Shown here piece after piece: positions 32,601 to 45,102 of a stretch of 64,000 nucleotides of DNA (its first letter is position 1; every line of letters starts with the position of its first letter). Under the pieces are notes generated by a model. The model did no database searches. It worked only from the letters and a program-made list of their open reading frames with translations, and was not told the origin of the DNA. This DNA comes from Schistosoma mansoni. Lineage: Eukaryota; Platyhelminthes; Trematoda; Strigeidida; Schistosomatidae. The translations under genes were made by a program, and so were the position numbers. The DNA lies in NCBI RefSeq assembly GCF_000237925.1, contig NC_031496.1:6993801-7057800 (forward strand), read 5' to 3'.

Positions 32601-33205
32601 ATATTCACATTGATAAGTCGATGTCCAGTAGTTAATGCTGCGTTTGTCTTATATAGTATACTAAATCAGGTCGCTTAGACTATTTTTCACATTCCAACTT
32701 CATAGATAGAATCTGATAAACACCAAGGATGAGACAGATATGGCATTTGTAACCACTTAAAGATCAGTCAGTGTGATTAATAAATATATAAACTGTAGGT
32801 ATTAGATCAATAACCTTCATCACATGATCAAGATATTCAGTAATAGTTGACGTTTAGCTCAGCAGCTGGTTGCCAGATGTTTATTCATTGTTCGTAAGGA
32901 GCACTAAATAATTAAAAATATACACTTTGGGCTAAAAAGAAGCAAAAAATAGTGTATTGAATCACCAAATGAGTTCCTTCATTCCATACTAACTACTCAA
33001 TTGAAATGATCAAATTTTTGCCTATGTCTTCTCCGATTATATTAAATCACTTTACATATACGTTCCAAACAACACACATTTTTGAAATGAAATGGAGGAT
33101 TATTGAAGTAATTTACGAGTAAACTCTACAGAAATGAAAAAGAAAAGAAAAACACATTTCCAATAGTGCACTGGCTATTAATTGATCAACATATTGTTGA
33201 TATGG
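32601..33205. other. AT-rich DNA, nothing recognised
   Basis: No supported gene or repeat. Confidence 0.35.
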
Positions 33206-33209
33206 GGGT

Positions 33210-33442
33210 TTTCACTGAAGACATTGGTGAAATGGTTGCTCAATTTCGTGGATTGGTTGAAGTTAGACATTAACACCATCGGATGCCGGCTCAGTGGTCT
33301 ATCGGTCAAGAGCTCTGGCGCGAGACTGATAGGTCCTGGGTTCGAATCTCATGAGGCGGGATCGTGAGTGCGCACTGTTGTAGAGTCCCACAATAGGACG
33401 AAACGGCCGGCCTAGTTTCAATTAACTCATGATTCCAACTAT
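33210..33442 (+). mobile_element. Family B SINE with internal deletion in the ribozyme
   Basis: It runs from CACTGAAGACATTGGTG through the head and GAAACGGCC, then jumps directly to GGCCTAGTTTCAATT. The cleavage site and 3' helix I strand are missing, so this copy cannot self-cleave. Confidence 0.8.
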
Positions 33443-33596
33443 ATATATTGTTGATATCTTAAAATTACTTCAAAATAATCATTAATCAGGTAAGTTAAAT
33501 CTTTAAAACCTTCTTCATTCATCATTATCGTAAGATTTGTAATAAATTATAAAAGATATTGTGAATTTCCTTTATATTGCATATCCTTATTGTATA

Positions 33597-34159
33597 CTTA
33601 CTGTTATATCCTAGTGAAGACATAAGTACGGGTAACTCTCAGGACCTATTAATGGACGATTATTCTATGTATATTCCTATTGTTTAACTATTGAGTAATT
33701 AGATTGTGTATATCTATATTCATCTTATTATAAGCTTCATTTTGACCTACTGATTATTATTATACGATTTACTGTCCTTAAATTATATTCAGTTTATTGA
33801 TTATTGTATCCCACGTTCACAACCATATTTTGCTTGATCTTGTACAAATATTATTTTTTATTTTATGGTGTGATACGGTCTGTCTGTCTGGTATATAAAC
33901 CGATTATGCTTGAGATAAATGATTTTCATAGCTGAAGCTGTCATTGGCGTTCTGGACTCAATTGGAAAGGCTAGGCGGACAAGGGACCAATAAGGACGCT
34001 AGACTACTCATACTGGTCGAACGTCATTGATTGGCACAATATTGAGATCGGAAAAGTCGTATTTAGATTGGTGGATAAATCACGTGATAAAGAGCGGACA
34101 TAAAATCAATAACGAATTAGCATATGGCCTTCTTAATTTTTTAAATTCATAACATTTAC
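33597..34159 (+). mobile_element. Solo LTR of family L
   Basis: The LTR is 33602-34154 (553 bp), TGTTATATCC to TTCATAACA, with a TATATAAACCG box. Flanks CTTAC and TTTAC resemble a 5-bp target duplication. It is the same length as the copy at 20406-20958 and from the same subfamily. Confidence 0.8.
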
Positions 34160-34540
34160 TCCACCCCGTTTTGTATATTACTCTCTATTATATATTGATT
34201 TTTTGTAACCAGTTTTATTAATAATAACGTTTGAGTATATAGTACAATGCATATTTATTATTGTGCACTTATTGAAATTAATAATATTCAGTTACGTAAT
34301 AATTGCATAATGACCTATCGATTATAAACTAACATTAATTAATTGGAAGAAAGAGGATTAATAATGATCAAAGTAATTGTTGGAAAATCAAGCTGTTGCT
34401 ACGTTGCATAATGTGTTAAAAGAGAAGAAACAACTAAAAAATATTTTGATGAATGGTCAGTAATATAGTAGTTATGTAAGAATCAAGAGACGAATGTAGA
34501 GAATATGTAAAATACAAAACCAAAGTTCTGCTACAAACTC
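34160..34540. other. AT-rich DNA, nothing recognised
   Basis: No supported gene or repeat. Confidence 0.35.
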
Positions 34541-34542
34541 CG

Positions 34543-34850
34543 CTATACCGATGACCAAGGTAGCGAGAATGATTCTATAGACTTCTTTTGGATACAAAGG
34601 TCCGGTTTGTGAACATGGGTTGCGATGGCTTCAACAATGTGCAAAAGGCGAACTCGTAAACCATGAGGCAAATTTGATGGAATATGGTAGATAACCTTAA
34701 AAGCTTTATTCATTTCAACTTGATGACCTGTGTCCACCAAGTGAGCGAGAATAGAACTCTCAATCACTTTTACCTGTCCTTTTCTCAACCACGACGGATG
34801 CTGTTCTGTTAATCGTACAATTCCGCAAGTTCGTCAATGACTTTGTCTTA
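34543..34850 (-). mobile_element. Penelope-like element fragment (C-terminal part of GIY-YIG endonuclease)
   Basis: The minus-strand frame contains SSILAHLVDTGHQVEMNKAF, KVIYHIPS and RLLHIVEAIATHVHKPDLCI. This corresponds to the H...GH and EA..I....P.LC.QK blocks that close the Penelope-type GIY-YIG domain. Upstream parts are missing or decayed. Confidence 0.65.
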
Positions 34851-35820
34851 GAATTGGACTTCTCAACAATGTTCATTCACAAACTCATCTAAGATTTAAA
34901 CCAGGAATCTGAATTTTGACTATAATCGTTTACCCTTCAGATCACTTAGTTAAATCTAACTGTCTACATTTCTAACTTTATTCAATTCATGATGTTAAGC
35001 GAATACAAACATTGCTAATAGTAATATCTATCTTACTTCATATATCTTATCTCATTTCTGTATATTTCAAACTTCCAGTCAATCTCCTTCTTTAGTAGTT
35101 GGAATGACTTAATCTGTGAAATTATTTTTTTTCACTTCAAAGTTCCTCTTATCTTAATTCACTTCTTATTTTTATGGTTCAGAATATTCACTTACTTATT
35201 CTACGAGGAATTGACATTTTGAATGATCATTACAATTCTTTAATATCTATCTGTGTTATAACCGTCCGTGTTCCTTGTTACACGAATGGGACGTTAATTT
35301 ACCTTGGACAAATATCTACACTAGATTCCCTCCCAGCGTCTATTCTACGCGACTTCAAGACAACTCAGATCTAGAACACGTGATTAACCTAACTAGAATG
35401 TAAATATATTTCCACACCAAAACCCAACACAATCCAACAATAATGAACAATCAATCAATAATCCAGATAATAATAAGGATAGGGGAATATATCTAACTTA
35501 TCTGACACCTGTTGCACTACCTACATGTCTGACTAAGTAAACAACTAATCATTATTATCCTCACCCACACATCAATCTGGTTCTTATTTAATTTTCTATA
35601 AATGCATTAAAAAGTAATTACATTCATTACTTTTTTTAATAAATGGAACTATTATTTTAGATTGTAAGGAATTAGAAAGAACTAAATGTAACAAATTAAA
35701 TCATATTAACTAGATCAAGAACAAAGTTTAGTACAGAATCATATGAATTCATTTTATTTTGTTAGGTTCTCATTAGCTGCTTACAACCTATACTATTTTA
35801 AGTATCAAGGTTATCAGAGA
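34851..35820. other. AT-rich DNA, nothing firmly recognised
   Basis: A 66-codon frame at 35174-35374 has no clear domain. Confidence 0.35.
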
Positions 35821-35824
35821 TATT

Positions 35825-36440
35825 ACTTACTTAATTACTTACTTACTTACTTACACCTGTTACCCCTTGTGTAGGAGCATAGGTCGCCCATAAGCATTCT
35901 CCATTTAACCCTGTCCTAGGCAATCCTTTCCAGTTGTTATTCATCCTTTTCATATCTGCTTCTATTTCCCGGCGTAATGTGTTCTTTACCCTTCATCTAC
36001 TCCGCTTCCCTTCCGAATTCCAAGTTAGGGATTGCCTCGTTATGCAGTTTGGTGATTTCCTCAATGTATGTTCTATCAACTTCGGACGTTTTTTTCCTAA
36101 TTTCCTCTTCATCTGGAAGCTGGTTTGTTTTCTCCCATAAAAGGCTGTTGCTGATGGTATCCGGCCAGTGAATGTTGAGTATTTTGCATAGACAACTGTT
36201 TATAAATGCTTGTACCTTCTTGACGATAGATTTAGTAGCTCTCCACGTTTCAGATCCGTACAGTAGGACTGTCTTGACGTTCGTATTGAAGATTCTGATT
36301 TTGATTATTGGTTGACAGTTGATTTGAGTTCCATATGTTCTTCAATTGTAGGAATGCGGTCCTTACTTTGCCAATCCTCGCCTTTACATCTGCATCAGAT
36401 CCTCCTTGTTCATCAATAATGCTTCCTACCAGAGATATTA
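35825..36440 (-). mobile_element. RTE-like (SR2-like) LINE 3' fragment
   Basis: The left end (ACTTACTTACTTACACCTGT) is the reversed 3' tail. Minus-strand coding remnants include SIIDEQGGSDADVKARIGKV and [20 protein letters not shown]. The frame is broken several times. It covers the same region as 22567-23293. Confidence 0.8.
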
Positions 36441-36818
36441 ACATACTTATCAATACGAAGATGATTAGAGATGAATATGTATATCTTGATGCAACGAAGA
36501 TTCCGGTTGTGTGAATAAGGTCATGAAAATTTTTTTGTTTTAGATAAATAAATTTTGAGAGGGAAAGTAACAAAACACTAAACTATTAATTAGAACTCGC
36601 AGAATTGACAAACATTAGATGATTGTGCAATGAACTAACTGAAAACAGATTGTTGGTGAGAAAGAAAAATATACTTTAGAATCAGTCAGTTATTAGTTTA
36701 AAAAAATGACAGTGATGTAATCAAAACTTCAGAAAGAATTGGATAATTCAATAGAAAAGATGTAATGCTACCAGGGCAAAGAAAAATTTACTACTGCTTC
36801 TTTTTGGACACATTTATT

Positions 36819-37337
36819 TTATTTATTTAAACACATAAGTATTGGTACAAAAAAGCACCAGATAAATATGCGCCTCACAAATCTTATTTGATTTGTGTGA
36901 GGGCTGTGATACTGCCCAGGTGCCCAAACTGAAGCAGGTGGTTTTCTTAGGGGGCCACACCCGGAGCCTTTGACCTAAAGGTCTGATCCACAAGGCACTG
37001 GAGCATCGTGAGGAGATACAGTCCCATGGTAGCCGGTGACCAACGATTGATTCGTACGCCATTTGTCCCCTCAGGATTCTGGAGCCCATATGTACCATTG
37101 GTTTGGAATCAGGGTTTTCCTAATCCCCTAGGTGAACTTTCCGTGTCCACCAACCCGGTTAAAGCTCCGGACATTTGGTTTTCGTTCTCTCAATTTCGTG
37201 AACAACACCCCCGCCACGAGAAGGTAATGAATAGGACTTCCCTAGCAGAGGCTATACATTCGCGTGGCCATGTGAGAGCATTTGGAGAGGGAGAGCGGAC
37301 TCTCCCCACTCTCGGCCGTACCAGGGCATTTGGGGGC
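36819..37337 (-). mobile_element. R1 retroposon, full-length type copy
   Basis: A-rich tail at the left (TTTATTTTATTTATTTAAAC) and GCCCCCAAATGCCC (minus sense) at the right. The 91-codon sense frame 36823-37098 is shared with the other copies. It abuts the Penelope-like fragment at 37372. Confidence 0.8.
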
Positions 37338-37371
37338 ATAGATCTGAACACATAGATCTGATTTTAGACGT

Positions 37372-37990
37372 TTGATTCCTATAGCTTCGGCAAATTTCAG
37401 AAAATTGGAGTTCGATCGGTCATTAACCACCTTGGAAGACTTCACTCGATATGCTGTACCAAGATGTCTTGAAATGATACTGCTAAATGCTTTTAGTCCA
37501 TTTGACCCTAGACTTTTCGGAATATGTTCTTTAAATCGGACGTAGGCTACTCTTTCTGTTCTATCAATATAACTGCTTTGGCAGATACATTTAAATTTGT
37601 GTGCACAGTTAGTGGTAACATGAAAGGTACATCTATCGATCTTTGATTGTGTTGAAGAATATGTCGTTTTGGACAGGACAATCAGTTTAGCTACAAAATA
37701 AATTCTTGTGAATGCAGTTTTTAGTCTCATACTGATTAACCCTGTGACATCATCACCTTTGAATTCAAGTTGGATAAAAATAGGCTTTTGGTTAATTGTA
37801 GTTTCTCTGTGTTTTTTTATCTTCACGTTTTGTATATTTCTCAATAAATTTCAATGGGCATGCGCCGTTCTTTAAACAGCTTTCCACATTCAGTAGTTCC
37901 TCTTCTAGTGTATCGGCAGTACATATTCTTTCTGTTCTGTGAAATAGTGGCTTTTTGTAATTGATTAGACAAAAGCCATTGGAATTGGGA
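37372..37990 (-). mobile_element. Penelope-like element fragment (linker plus GIY-YIG endonuclease)
   Basis: The minus strand encodes FKCICQSSYIDRTER then VRFKEHIPKSL, SSIISRHLGTAYRV, and FLKFAEAIGIKRLKSDLCVQ. This is the order of motifs in the Penelope-type GIY-YIG domain (CxC, YI.RT.R, EH, H, EA..I, LC.Q). The usual YIG reads YID, and the reverse transcriptase is absent, so it is a dead 3' fragment. The 200-codon frame runs on into the R1 element and overstates the protein. Confidence 0.7.
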
Positions 37991-38530
37991 TAAATCCTAT
38001 TCTATGTATCTTTCCTATAAACTGAACGTTGAACTGTGCCATACTTCTTTCATTCATTATTCTTTTGAGACTATTGTTCCTGGTAGAATGAGGTTTGTAA
38101 AAGAGAAGAATAGTATGAATGAATATAGTATCATAATCTTTTGGCTATTTTGACATTGAAGTAGCTTACTCAATGATAAAAGCTTCACAGATTCAATATC
38201 TTCCCGTTGTTGAATTTAGGAGTAAGGTGATAAATTTGTGTTGAATAAATACTTGCATATTAATTGCAATTTTAAGGTGATTATACTTTTTTATATTAAT
38301 TACTATTGAATTAGTATGTGTATTCTCTTTTCGGTTTGGGATTGATTAGTTGAACATATTAACATCTCATTGTTTGGTATACATTAAATCCACTTAGTCA
38401 ATCCTGGAAAGGATGAAATACGCATTTTGGGTACTACTGATGACCAATATGAAGAAAATATAGTCAACTTAGAAGCATATATGGGGTTAATTGTTAAGCT
38501 TCATTTAGACCATGAACCTATAAATGTTAG
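37991..38530. other. AT-rich DNA, nothing recognised
   Basis: No supported gene or repeat. Confidence 0.35.
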
Positions 38531-38535
38531 ATCAA

Positions 38536-38612
38536 CGTTGAAATCTTGGAAGCACTGGATGGCCGTTTCTTACAAGTATGTGACTTCTTAGCAGTGCTCA
38601 TCCACGACTGAT
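38536..38612 (-). mobile_element. Family B SINE fragment around the ribozyme
   Basis: GGAAGCACTGGATGGCCGTT, then CTTCTTAGCAGTGCTCATCC: minus-strand ribozyme region with the central part altered. Confidence 0.6.
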
Positions 38613-39066
38613 TCTGAGTGAATGATCAAATTAGTCATTAAAAATCGTTTTAATTTAGTAGACTGATAATTGCTACCTAATAACGAGTAGTAGTAAGAGT
38701 AACTGAGTTTGCTTAGACTAACTACACAACAATCTTTTTCCATTCAGAAGTCATCAAACAATCGTGTATGCCAATTTATACAAGTGGAATACAATGAGAA
38801 GTACGTGTATAGATTTGTGTAAAATCAAAAATGGATCATAACTATATGACAATGCAATGATTTTTATATTGATTTGTCTTACATTTATTGCCTCGAATAA
38901 CAATGCAAGCACGTTTGAGACTCAGACTCCTAACTCTTCAAGCATTAAGACGATCAAATTTCAGTCCATAATATCAACGAGACAATTTAGACTCTTACTA
39001 ATAACAATACAAAGATTGAATAAGTTAGTGGATAATTAAACTCAGTAAGTAACGTTCTTAAGTCTA

Positions 39067-39135
39067 GGATGAAAGGTACTGGGTTCGAGTCCAGATGTAA
39101 ATATAAACATTGTAATGCAAGTACATCCAAAATAC
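39067..39135 (+). mobile_element. Family A (Smalpha-like) SINE fragment, tRNA-like head
   Basis: GAAAGGTACTGGGTTCGAGT (B box) continues to GCAAGTACATCC and stops before the ribozyme. Confidence 0.55.
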
Positions 39136-39139
39136 TAGC

Positions 39140-40260
39140 CCTAACTAAGAATAAAGAGCAGTCTCGAATCCCAGTGTCGGTCAGAATCCACCTATTCTAC
39201 AAAGTGCGCGATACAATCTACGTCGTGGATTATATGTTTATAAATCCACAAATATTATTGTACACCATTTAATGTTTGATATGAAAATGTATGAAAAATG
39301 ATCGCAATCGATATTTTAACTGATCAAAATTTTATTTAAAGTTAAGTGCTTAAAATAATAGTGAGTTTTTAATAGTTGACATTGATATCTAACAAGTTCC
39401 ATACAATGGAAATCCGAGATATTGTCTTCCCAAACTAATACTAGCCTCTTACAATCATTGACATTTAAATTTTGAACAAAACCACAAGGGTTACAATGTA
39501 AATGAAGCTTTACTTCTATGATAATTTTAAGTAAAATAGAAGGTCATTCATATGTTTACAAGAGAAATTTTTGTCCTAAAATTTCTTAGAATTGATACTA
39601 AAATTGGTAATTATTTTGACTACATAACGATTGGGATCGTAAATGAACGACATAATGAATTGGCTCCTAGATTTCCTTAGAAGCTTCTCATGTGTTAACT
39701 GAGTAACAGAAATCTTGAGATACTCTTTTATCATTTAAAGAATTTTTCGCAGAATAATAAATGTATCTTGACAACTGTGGATACAAGTGTAAGGGATTTA
39801 AGGAGATCGTTGAGTTCCATAGCTTATATTACTAACTAACCTTAACTAAACAACTAATGAAAATGAGAAATTACCTTATATCTGTTTCGTACTAGTATTT
39901 GGATGTTCAGTAGTGAGCATCCAGGACTACACCTGGAATCGAACCCAAGACTTCCATATCTCAAAGTTGTTTTAAATATTAAGCGCTGATCGGTTTTCAT
40001 TTGTAATCTAAGTGAGGACAGTCCGTTTCGTAAACTATGTGATACGAGTGCACTACACAATGAACACATGTGTCAGTTAATGCAAGTTATTGCAACTGGT
40101 ATTATGTAATTTTAGGAAATCGATAATACTATTAATAATTGGTTATAACAATAAAAATTGTATTGTTGAAATATTATCAAGTTAACAACAGATATGATAA
40201 AAACATATTGTTAGTTTTATTACATGAAGGTGAATAAAATGAACTGTAAATAATAGGCAT
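39140..40260. other. AT-rich DNA with a decayed SINE at 39885-40010
   Basis: The relic reads GAATCGAACCCAAGAC (reverse B box) and GTGAGCATCCAGGACTAC, in the manner of a very old family B copy on the minus strand. Confidence 0.4.
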
Positions 40261-40266
40261 AATAGG

Positions 40267-40608
40267 ATCCGTTGGCCAGACACTATCAGCAACAAGCTAC
40301 TGTTGGAGACAACAAACCAGATTCCAGTGGAGGAAGAAATCAGGAAGAAGCGCTGGAAGTGGATAGGACACACATTGAGGAAATCACCCAACTACGTCAC
40401 AAGGCAAGCCCTCACTTGGAATCGTCAAGACCAAAGAAGAAGAGGAAGACCAAAGAACACATTACGCTGAGAAATGGAGACAAACATGAGAAGAATGAAT
40501 AAAAACTGAATAGAACTAGAAAGGAAGGCCCAGGACAGAGTGGGTTGGAGAATGCTGATCGGCGGCCTATGCTCCATTGGGAGTAACAGGCGTAAGTAAG
40601 TAAATAAT
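40267..40608 (+). mobile_element. RTE-like (SR2-like) LINE 3' end
   Basis: It matches the last about 340 bp of the copy at 22567-23293 and ends GGAGTAACAGGCGTAAGTAA. The short frames on both strands (69-76 codons) are pieces or antisense of the LINE tail. Confidence 0.8.
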
Positions 40609-41500
40609 AGGCATTGACATGATACATGAACTATCAGTCATTCAACACCAATTGTAAACCCGAAACAAATATTAACTTGTCGAAAGTAATTGTTTTAGAT
40701 TATCAGCTTATGAAATGATATCTCAATCTCTGATCGTATAGATTCACAAAGACGAAATCAATAAGCAACTGAATGAGTTAATAGGTGTTTAAGACTTGAA
40801 CTAGTATTGAAATATAAAATTATTGGTTTGTATTATGAGATGATGAACAGTTAATTAAATATGTGAATGTAAAGATGAGGAAACAACCAATGATCTTTCA
40901 TTTCTACTCTTGATATTATAACATTTAGATTTCTGCAGTTAATATCTATAGCTTTCATGATATCAGGAAATTTAGTTGACGAGGTTTCATCAATGTTGGT
41001 CTGATTATTCGGTTACATATGTAATTGACTCATCTCTGTTTGAACAATAATATAAACCAGAAAAGGCTAAACATCTGTTTCATCCTGATATATGACTCTT
41101 CTACAGTGAGTACTCACATCCTCTTTAACAAATCAAACCCAGGACCCTCAGGTTTATTAGAAAATTATCCTATTTATGGAGATGATTAAATTTAGTGAAG
41201 TAGGCATAGATAGGAATATTTAATCAAGACAAGTAGTCAGCATATAAAGGTATGATTCAATCAACTGTTCTAAATAAAAGACTTCATGGTCGTTAATTTA
41301 TTTTGTATGATAAAAAATTTACTGGATGATATGTGTGTTCTAGAGGAGATAGTCACTCGACTCTTGATGATTGGATTTATGTAAAATATTGAAATTTTTA
41401 AATCGATTTTGAGTTTTAATTGGTGTACAAGTAAAGTAGGTTTTATTTTTTTGATCAACTTTAATATAATCTCGCCGTTTTACATCACAGACTGACCGGT
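40609..41500. other. AT-rich DNA with a decayed SINE near 41065-41165
   Basis: TTTCATCCTGATATATGACT followed by AAATCAAACCCAGGACCC resembles an old family B-type minus-strand copy. Nothing else was recognised. Confidence 0.35.
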
Positions 41501-41504
41501 TTTA

Positions 41505-41700
41505 CACAATCATTGAAAACCAGGAGGTACTGAACAGCCATCTTATTCTAGCATAAGACTGCTCAAAAAATGGGCATGCATGACCCCACCGGGAATCGAA
41601 ATCAAGGCATTCAAATCTGGCGATGAGTTCTTACTTTTCGGACTAGTGAATTGCATCCAGTGATGCACATTTCTAATTTAAGCTGGTTCATGATATTTGG
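41505..41700 (-). mobile_element. Old family B-type SINE
   Basis: The order of blocks (AAAACCAGGAGGTACTGAAC, GACTGCTCA, GGGAATCGAAATC, ATTGCATCCAGTGATG) is that of family B on the minus strand, heavily diverged. Confidence 0.5.
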
Positions 41701-42065
41701 TGACTAATATCCATTTTCATTGGTGGTACTTCTTTCGCATCCGACGTGGTTTACTAAGCAACAGAATTTCATTTAAATGGTATGCGTAAGTTTTTAGTAT
41801 TTTATCATAAATGTACCCTGAGTATTGTTCATTTATAGTGAATCTATTAAGTAAGAAGTCTTCAGTTTAAACTTATAGTTTCGGTTTGGGATGGCTAATT
41901 GGTCGATGTGGTTACATAACTTGATTAGTGGAACTGGTTGTGATATTTGTTACATCTAATCAGCCACCATCACCATCAACAAGTAGCAATATTTGGAGGA
42001 AAAGTTAGTCGCGAAATTCTAGAGGAAGCAAAATGAAGGAACGACGTCAATTTAAGATCCAACAT

Positions 42066-42180
42066 TATGGATGCGCACTACTGAGGAGTCCCATAATAGG
42101 ACGAAACGGCCGTCCAGTGCTTCCAGGTTTTTCATGGTGTTCTAGCTTCAATTGATTAATGATTTCAACTATAAAACTTA
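42066..42180 (+). mobile_element. Family B SINE 3' part with ribozyme
   Basis: It starts at ATTATGGATGCGCACTACTG and runs through the ribozyme and 3' region to CAACTATAAAAC. The ribozyme (42074-42120) has the full core and one helix I mismatch next to it. Confidence 0.75.
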
Positions 42181-42522
42181 TTTTCACTAAACTTTTAACT
42201 TTCAGTACAATCAAAATTGTTTATATTTTAGTCAAGTATACTATTTTTGGTAATTCTTACAGAAAAAAAAACAACTTCAGAGTTTCATTTTTATGTGAAA
42301 TACTCAGTTAAACAAAAACAAAAAAATATAAAAAATTAACATGAAAAAGAGAACCTTTGTAATGTCTTAGCAACCATTACGGATAATATATATCTGTACA
42401 TTCTCTTACATTAAAAATTACCCCTGTATGATTTATATCTTACATTATGTATAAAATTGCATAAATTTAATTGAGCTCTTTTCTATTTTTCATTTTATTT
42501 ACTTAAAAATATATTTGATATT

Positions 42523-42845
42523 ATCAGAAGGGGCTTTGTAGAGATTTCAGTATTTTCATAGTTGAAACCGTGAGTTAATTGAAACTAGACCACCAGGGAA
42601 AACCTGGAAGCACTGGACGGCTGTTTCGTCCTATTATGGGACTCCTCAGTAGTGCGCATCCACGACCTCGCCTCACGAGATTCAAACCTAGGACCTATAG
42701 TCTCGTGCCAGAGCACTTAACCTCTAGACCACTGAGCCGGCATCCGATGGTGTTAATGTCTAACTTCAACCAATCCACGAAATTGAGCAACCATTCACCA
42801 ATTGTCTTCAGTGAGTTGACATCTCACAACAAACCTGGTTGTAAT
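42523..42845 (-). mobile_element. Family B SINE, near full monomer
   Basis: On the minus strand it runs from the AACCAGGTTTGTTGTGAGAT 5' region through the head and ribozyme (42610-42655) to CCCCTTCTGATAAT. A 95-codon plus-strand frame is a by-product. Confidence 0.8.
42610..42655 (-). ncRNA. Hammerhead ribozyme (family B)
   Basis: On the minus strand: CTGAGGA, GTCC/GGAC around CATAATA, GAAAC, ACAGCCGT, GTC then CAGTGC. Helix I is GCACTA/CAGTGC, with a mismatch at the base pair next to the core. Confidence 0.7.
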
Positions 42846-42849
42846 AAAT

Positions 42850-43550
42850 TGACCTTATGGTTTTAAAGATACTTTACAACTAATCAATTGAAATTTTGTT
42901 CAAATCAAAAATATTTTACAACATAAGTAATGAAGGATACATTAATGTAGAAAGTTATTCAAAGTACGTTATTAGTTTCTATCTTAATATTGTAGAAATG
43001 TCTTTGTGTACCTTCATTTATCTAAATATGAATATATTCACATTAAATCGTACCTTCCTAGATTTTTATTGTATTCATAAATAGTTATATAGAAACTTAT
43101 CCTCATCTATAAACTCTTTATTAACAGAATCATCTATGAGTTAATGCAATGGAATGATAAGACAACGATATGAAAAAGCTATTCATGAAAATCTTTATTT
43201 GTCAGTTGGACAATTATCTTTCATAATTCAAACTCATAAATTATTTTCATCCTTATATTCTTCTCTTACCCTTTGATTATTGCGTAACCTCTTCTGATAA
43301 TAAGAATCTAGAATAAATTTATAATGTAATCTTTTCTATCCTTCTATAGACATATATTTTCCATATAACTATAAATACGAATGTAAAGCTTAAGTAAATG
43401 AAAAATTTCTTCGCTGAATTCTCTTTATTTTTTATTCAAATCCTTTTTAACAGTCTTACTTCACCAGCTTGATTTATATTTAGTGAATAACTGATAAAAT
43501 GACTTCTTCATGAATGTGACATATGTATCAAGTAAATTGAAATAACGACT
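42850..43550. other. AT-rich DNA, nothing recognised
   Basis: No supported gene or repeat. Confidence 0.35.
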
Positions 43551-43557
43551 CATTGGT

Positions 43558-43640
43558 TGAGAAGATTTATAGTTCAGATGGATGATTTTGATGGAGTTTT
43601 GTTCTCTAAGCTGAGAGAACAAAACTCTAAATAACGACTC
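43558..43640 (+). repeat. Family F repeat fragment with a small hairpin
   Basis: GAAGATTTATAGTTCAGATG, then GAGTTTTGTTCTCTAAGC, which folds on the following GAGAACAAAACTC. Confidence 0.6.
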
Positions 43641-43782
43641 ACTGATTTGTACATTACGCGCGACTTACATAAAAAGAAGTGAAGATATGATGTTTGTTTA
43701 CCCTGTCCAATTTTACTCAACGATCAATAAAACGATATTTAATAATTCTAAACGTTCTGAAAACTAAACAAAGTTATTTCTC

Positions 43783-43810
43783 AGAAGAGGTTTTGTGGAG
43801 ATTTCAGTAT

Positions 43811-43847
<37 letters not shown>

Positions 43848-43850
43848 CTT
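43783..43850 (-). mobile_element. Family B SINE 3' tip joined to an (AT)n microsatellite
   Basis: TCAGAAGAGGTTTTGTGGAG followed by ATTTCAGTATTCTCAT is the minus-strand 3' end. It passes directly into an AT run (43814-43845). Confidence 0.75.
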
Positions 43851-44060
43851 GTGGGCCAGGGTAATTTTGCATTGGTTTTCAGGAGAACCAGACACCATCC
43901 AGACATTTACATGATAACCCGAGCAGTACAGCTCAATCCCGCCCCACAAGAGAACCAGACACTATATAGGCTTCAAAGCTACAATCTGAATAGTACAGCT
44001 CAATCCTGTTGCACAACCACACAGGTACCAAGCACACATTAACATCACATGTATAATTAT
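43850..44060. repeat. Short direct internal repeat region
   Basis: The word AGTACAGCTCAATCC occurs near 43922 and 43993, and GAACCAGACAC occurs near 43885 and 43951, so the segment holds two imperfect tandem units of about 70 bp. Class unknown. Confidence 0.55.
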
Positions 44061-44570
44061 TACGATCAGTGATTGCGTAAATCCATTACGTACAATGTGA
44101 ACAGGGCACGGTTGACCCATTCCGTTTACACGACAATCAAACTCATTACTGTTAGCAATGGCGACATGCCTTACAATGCTTCAATGACTAGTTATATATA
44201 TTACTGTACGTCATGTTATTAAACTGTCAATATTCAATTATCATTTAATCTCATGACTAGATTTACCAATCAGAATATGGAGTTTATTAACAGTGACCTT
44301 GAAAGTTTTATTATTTAATTATTGATAACAATAACTAAATAATAGATACGAAAAGAAAACCATTTTTTTCAAGTCAAGTGAGTTTTTGTTTTCTTTTAAA
44401 GTTTAATAACATTTCCACTACATTACTGTATATGTTTGACATGAATTCCGTTTGTAATTAATGGAAACCAGCATTTGTAATTTATGATCCAACTTAAAGT
44501 ATTTTAGTCTAATATGAACACACATTTTATATCTCTATAATTTGTAAAACTTGACCTTATTAAAGCAACC
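44061..44570. other. AT-rich DNA, nothing recognised
   Basis: No supported gene or repeat. Confidence 0.35.
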
Positions 44571-44574
44571 ATTG

Positions 44575-44710
44575 AAAACTAAGATGCACTAGACATCCGT
44601 TCCGTCTTGGTGTATGATGCTTAAAATTTAAGCATTTGAGATCCTACTTGGGAGTTAAACCTAAGACCTTCTGTCTCACTGTGAGTGCTTAACCTCCCTA
44701 GTGAGAAACC
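44575..44710 (-). mobile_element. Old family B-type SINE
   Basis: AGATGCACTAGACATCCGTT followed by GGGAGTTAAACCTAAGACC and GTGAGTGCTTAACCTCCC corresponds to ribozyme side, B box and A box on the minus strand, all decayed. Confidence 0.5.
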
Positions 44711-45102
44711 ATGGGCACTGAAGATCAGCCATGCCCAGTATAAAGGGACTACCTACCCACCGGAATAGAAGAAGTTACACAATATTCTCGAATGATTAAA
44801 TTAGATGTAAAAACAATTGGGTGGAATTTAATGAGCCTACAAATTTCATACAATGGCAAAAAAGTTAACCATGGGTCCTGGTTTCATTGGGTGTGTGAAT
44901 AGATAGATTGTGAATCCACACTTATCTATAATACCATGAAATTTCTGCACACAGTGGTCTTAATATGCTCGAAAACGTTAATCCCTATAATTCCATCCTT
45001 AGGTCGTTAGTAATGATATTTGTTGTAGTCATCTGATGAGTTCACCATAAGTTATGAAGGTCGGTCATAGATGTCCAGATTTTCAATCAAGCTAGTACTA
45101 CA

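Noticed and set aside
37242-37380. C-terminal part of the 200-codon minus-strand frame
   Set aside because: It reads from the Penelope-like fragment into the neighbouring R1 element, so the fused frame is accidental.
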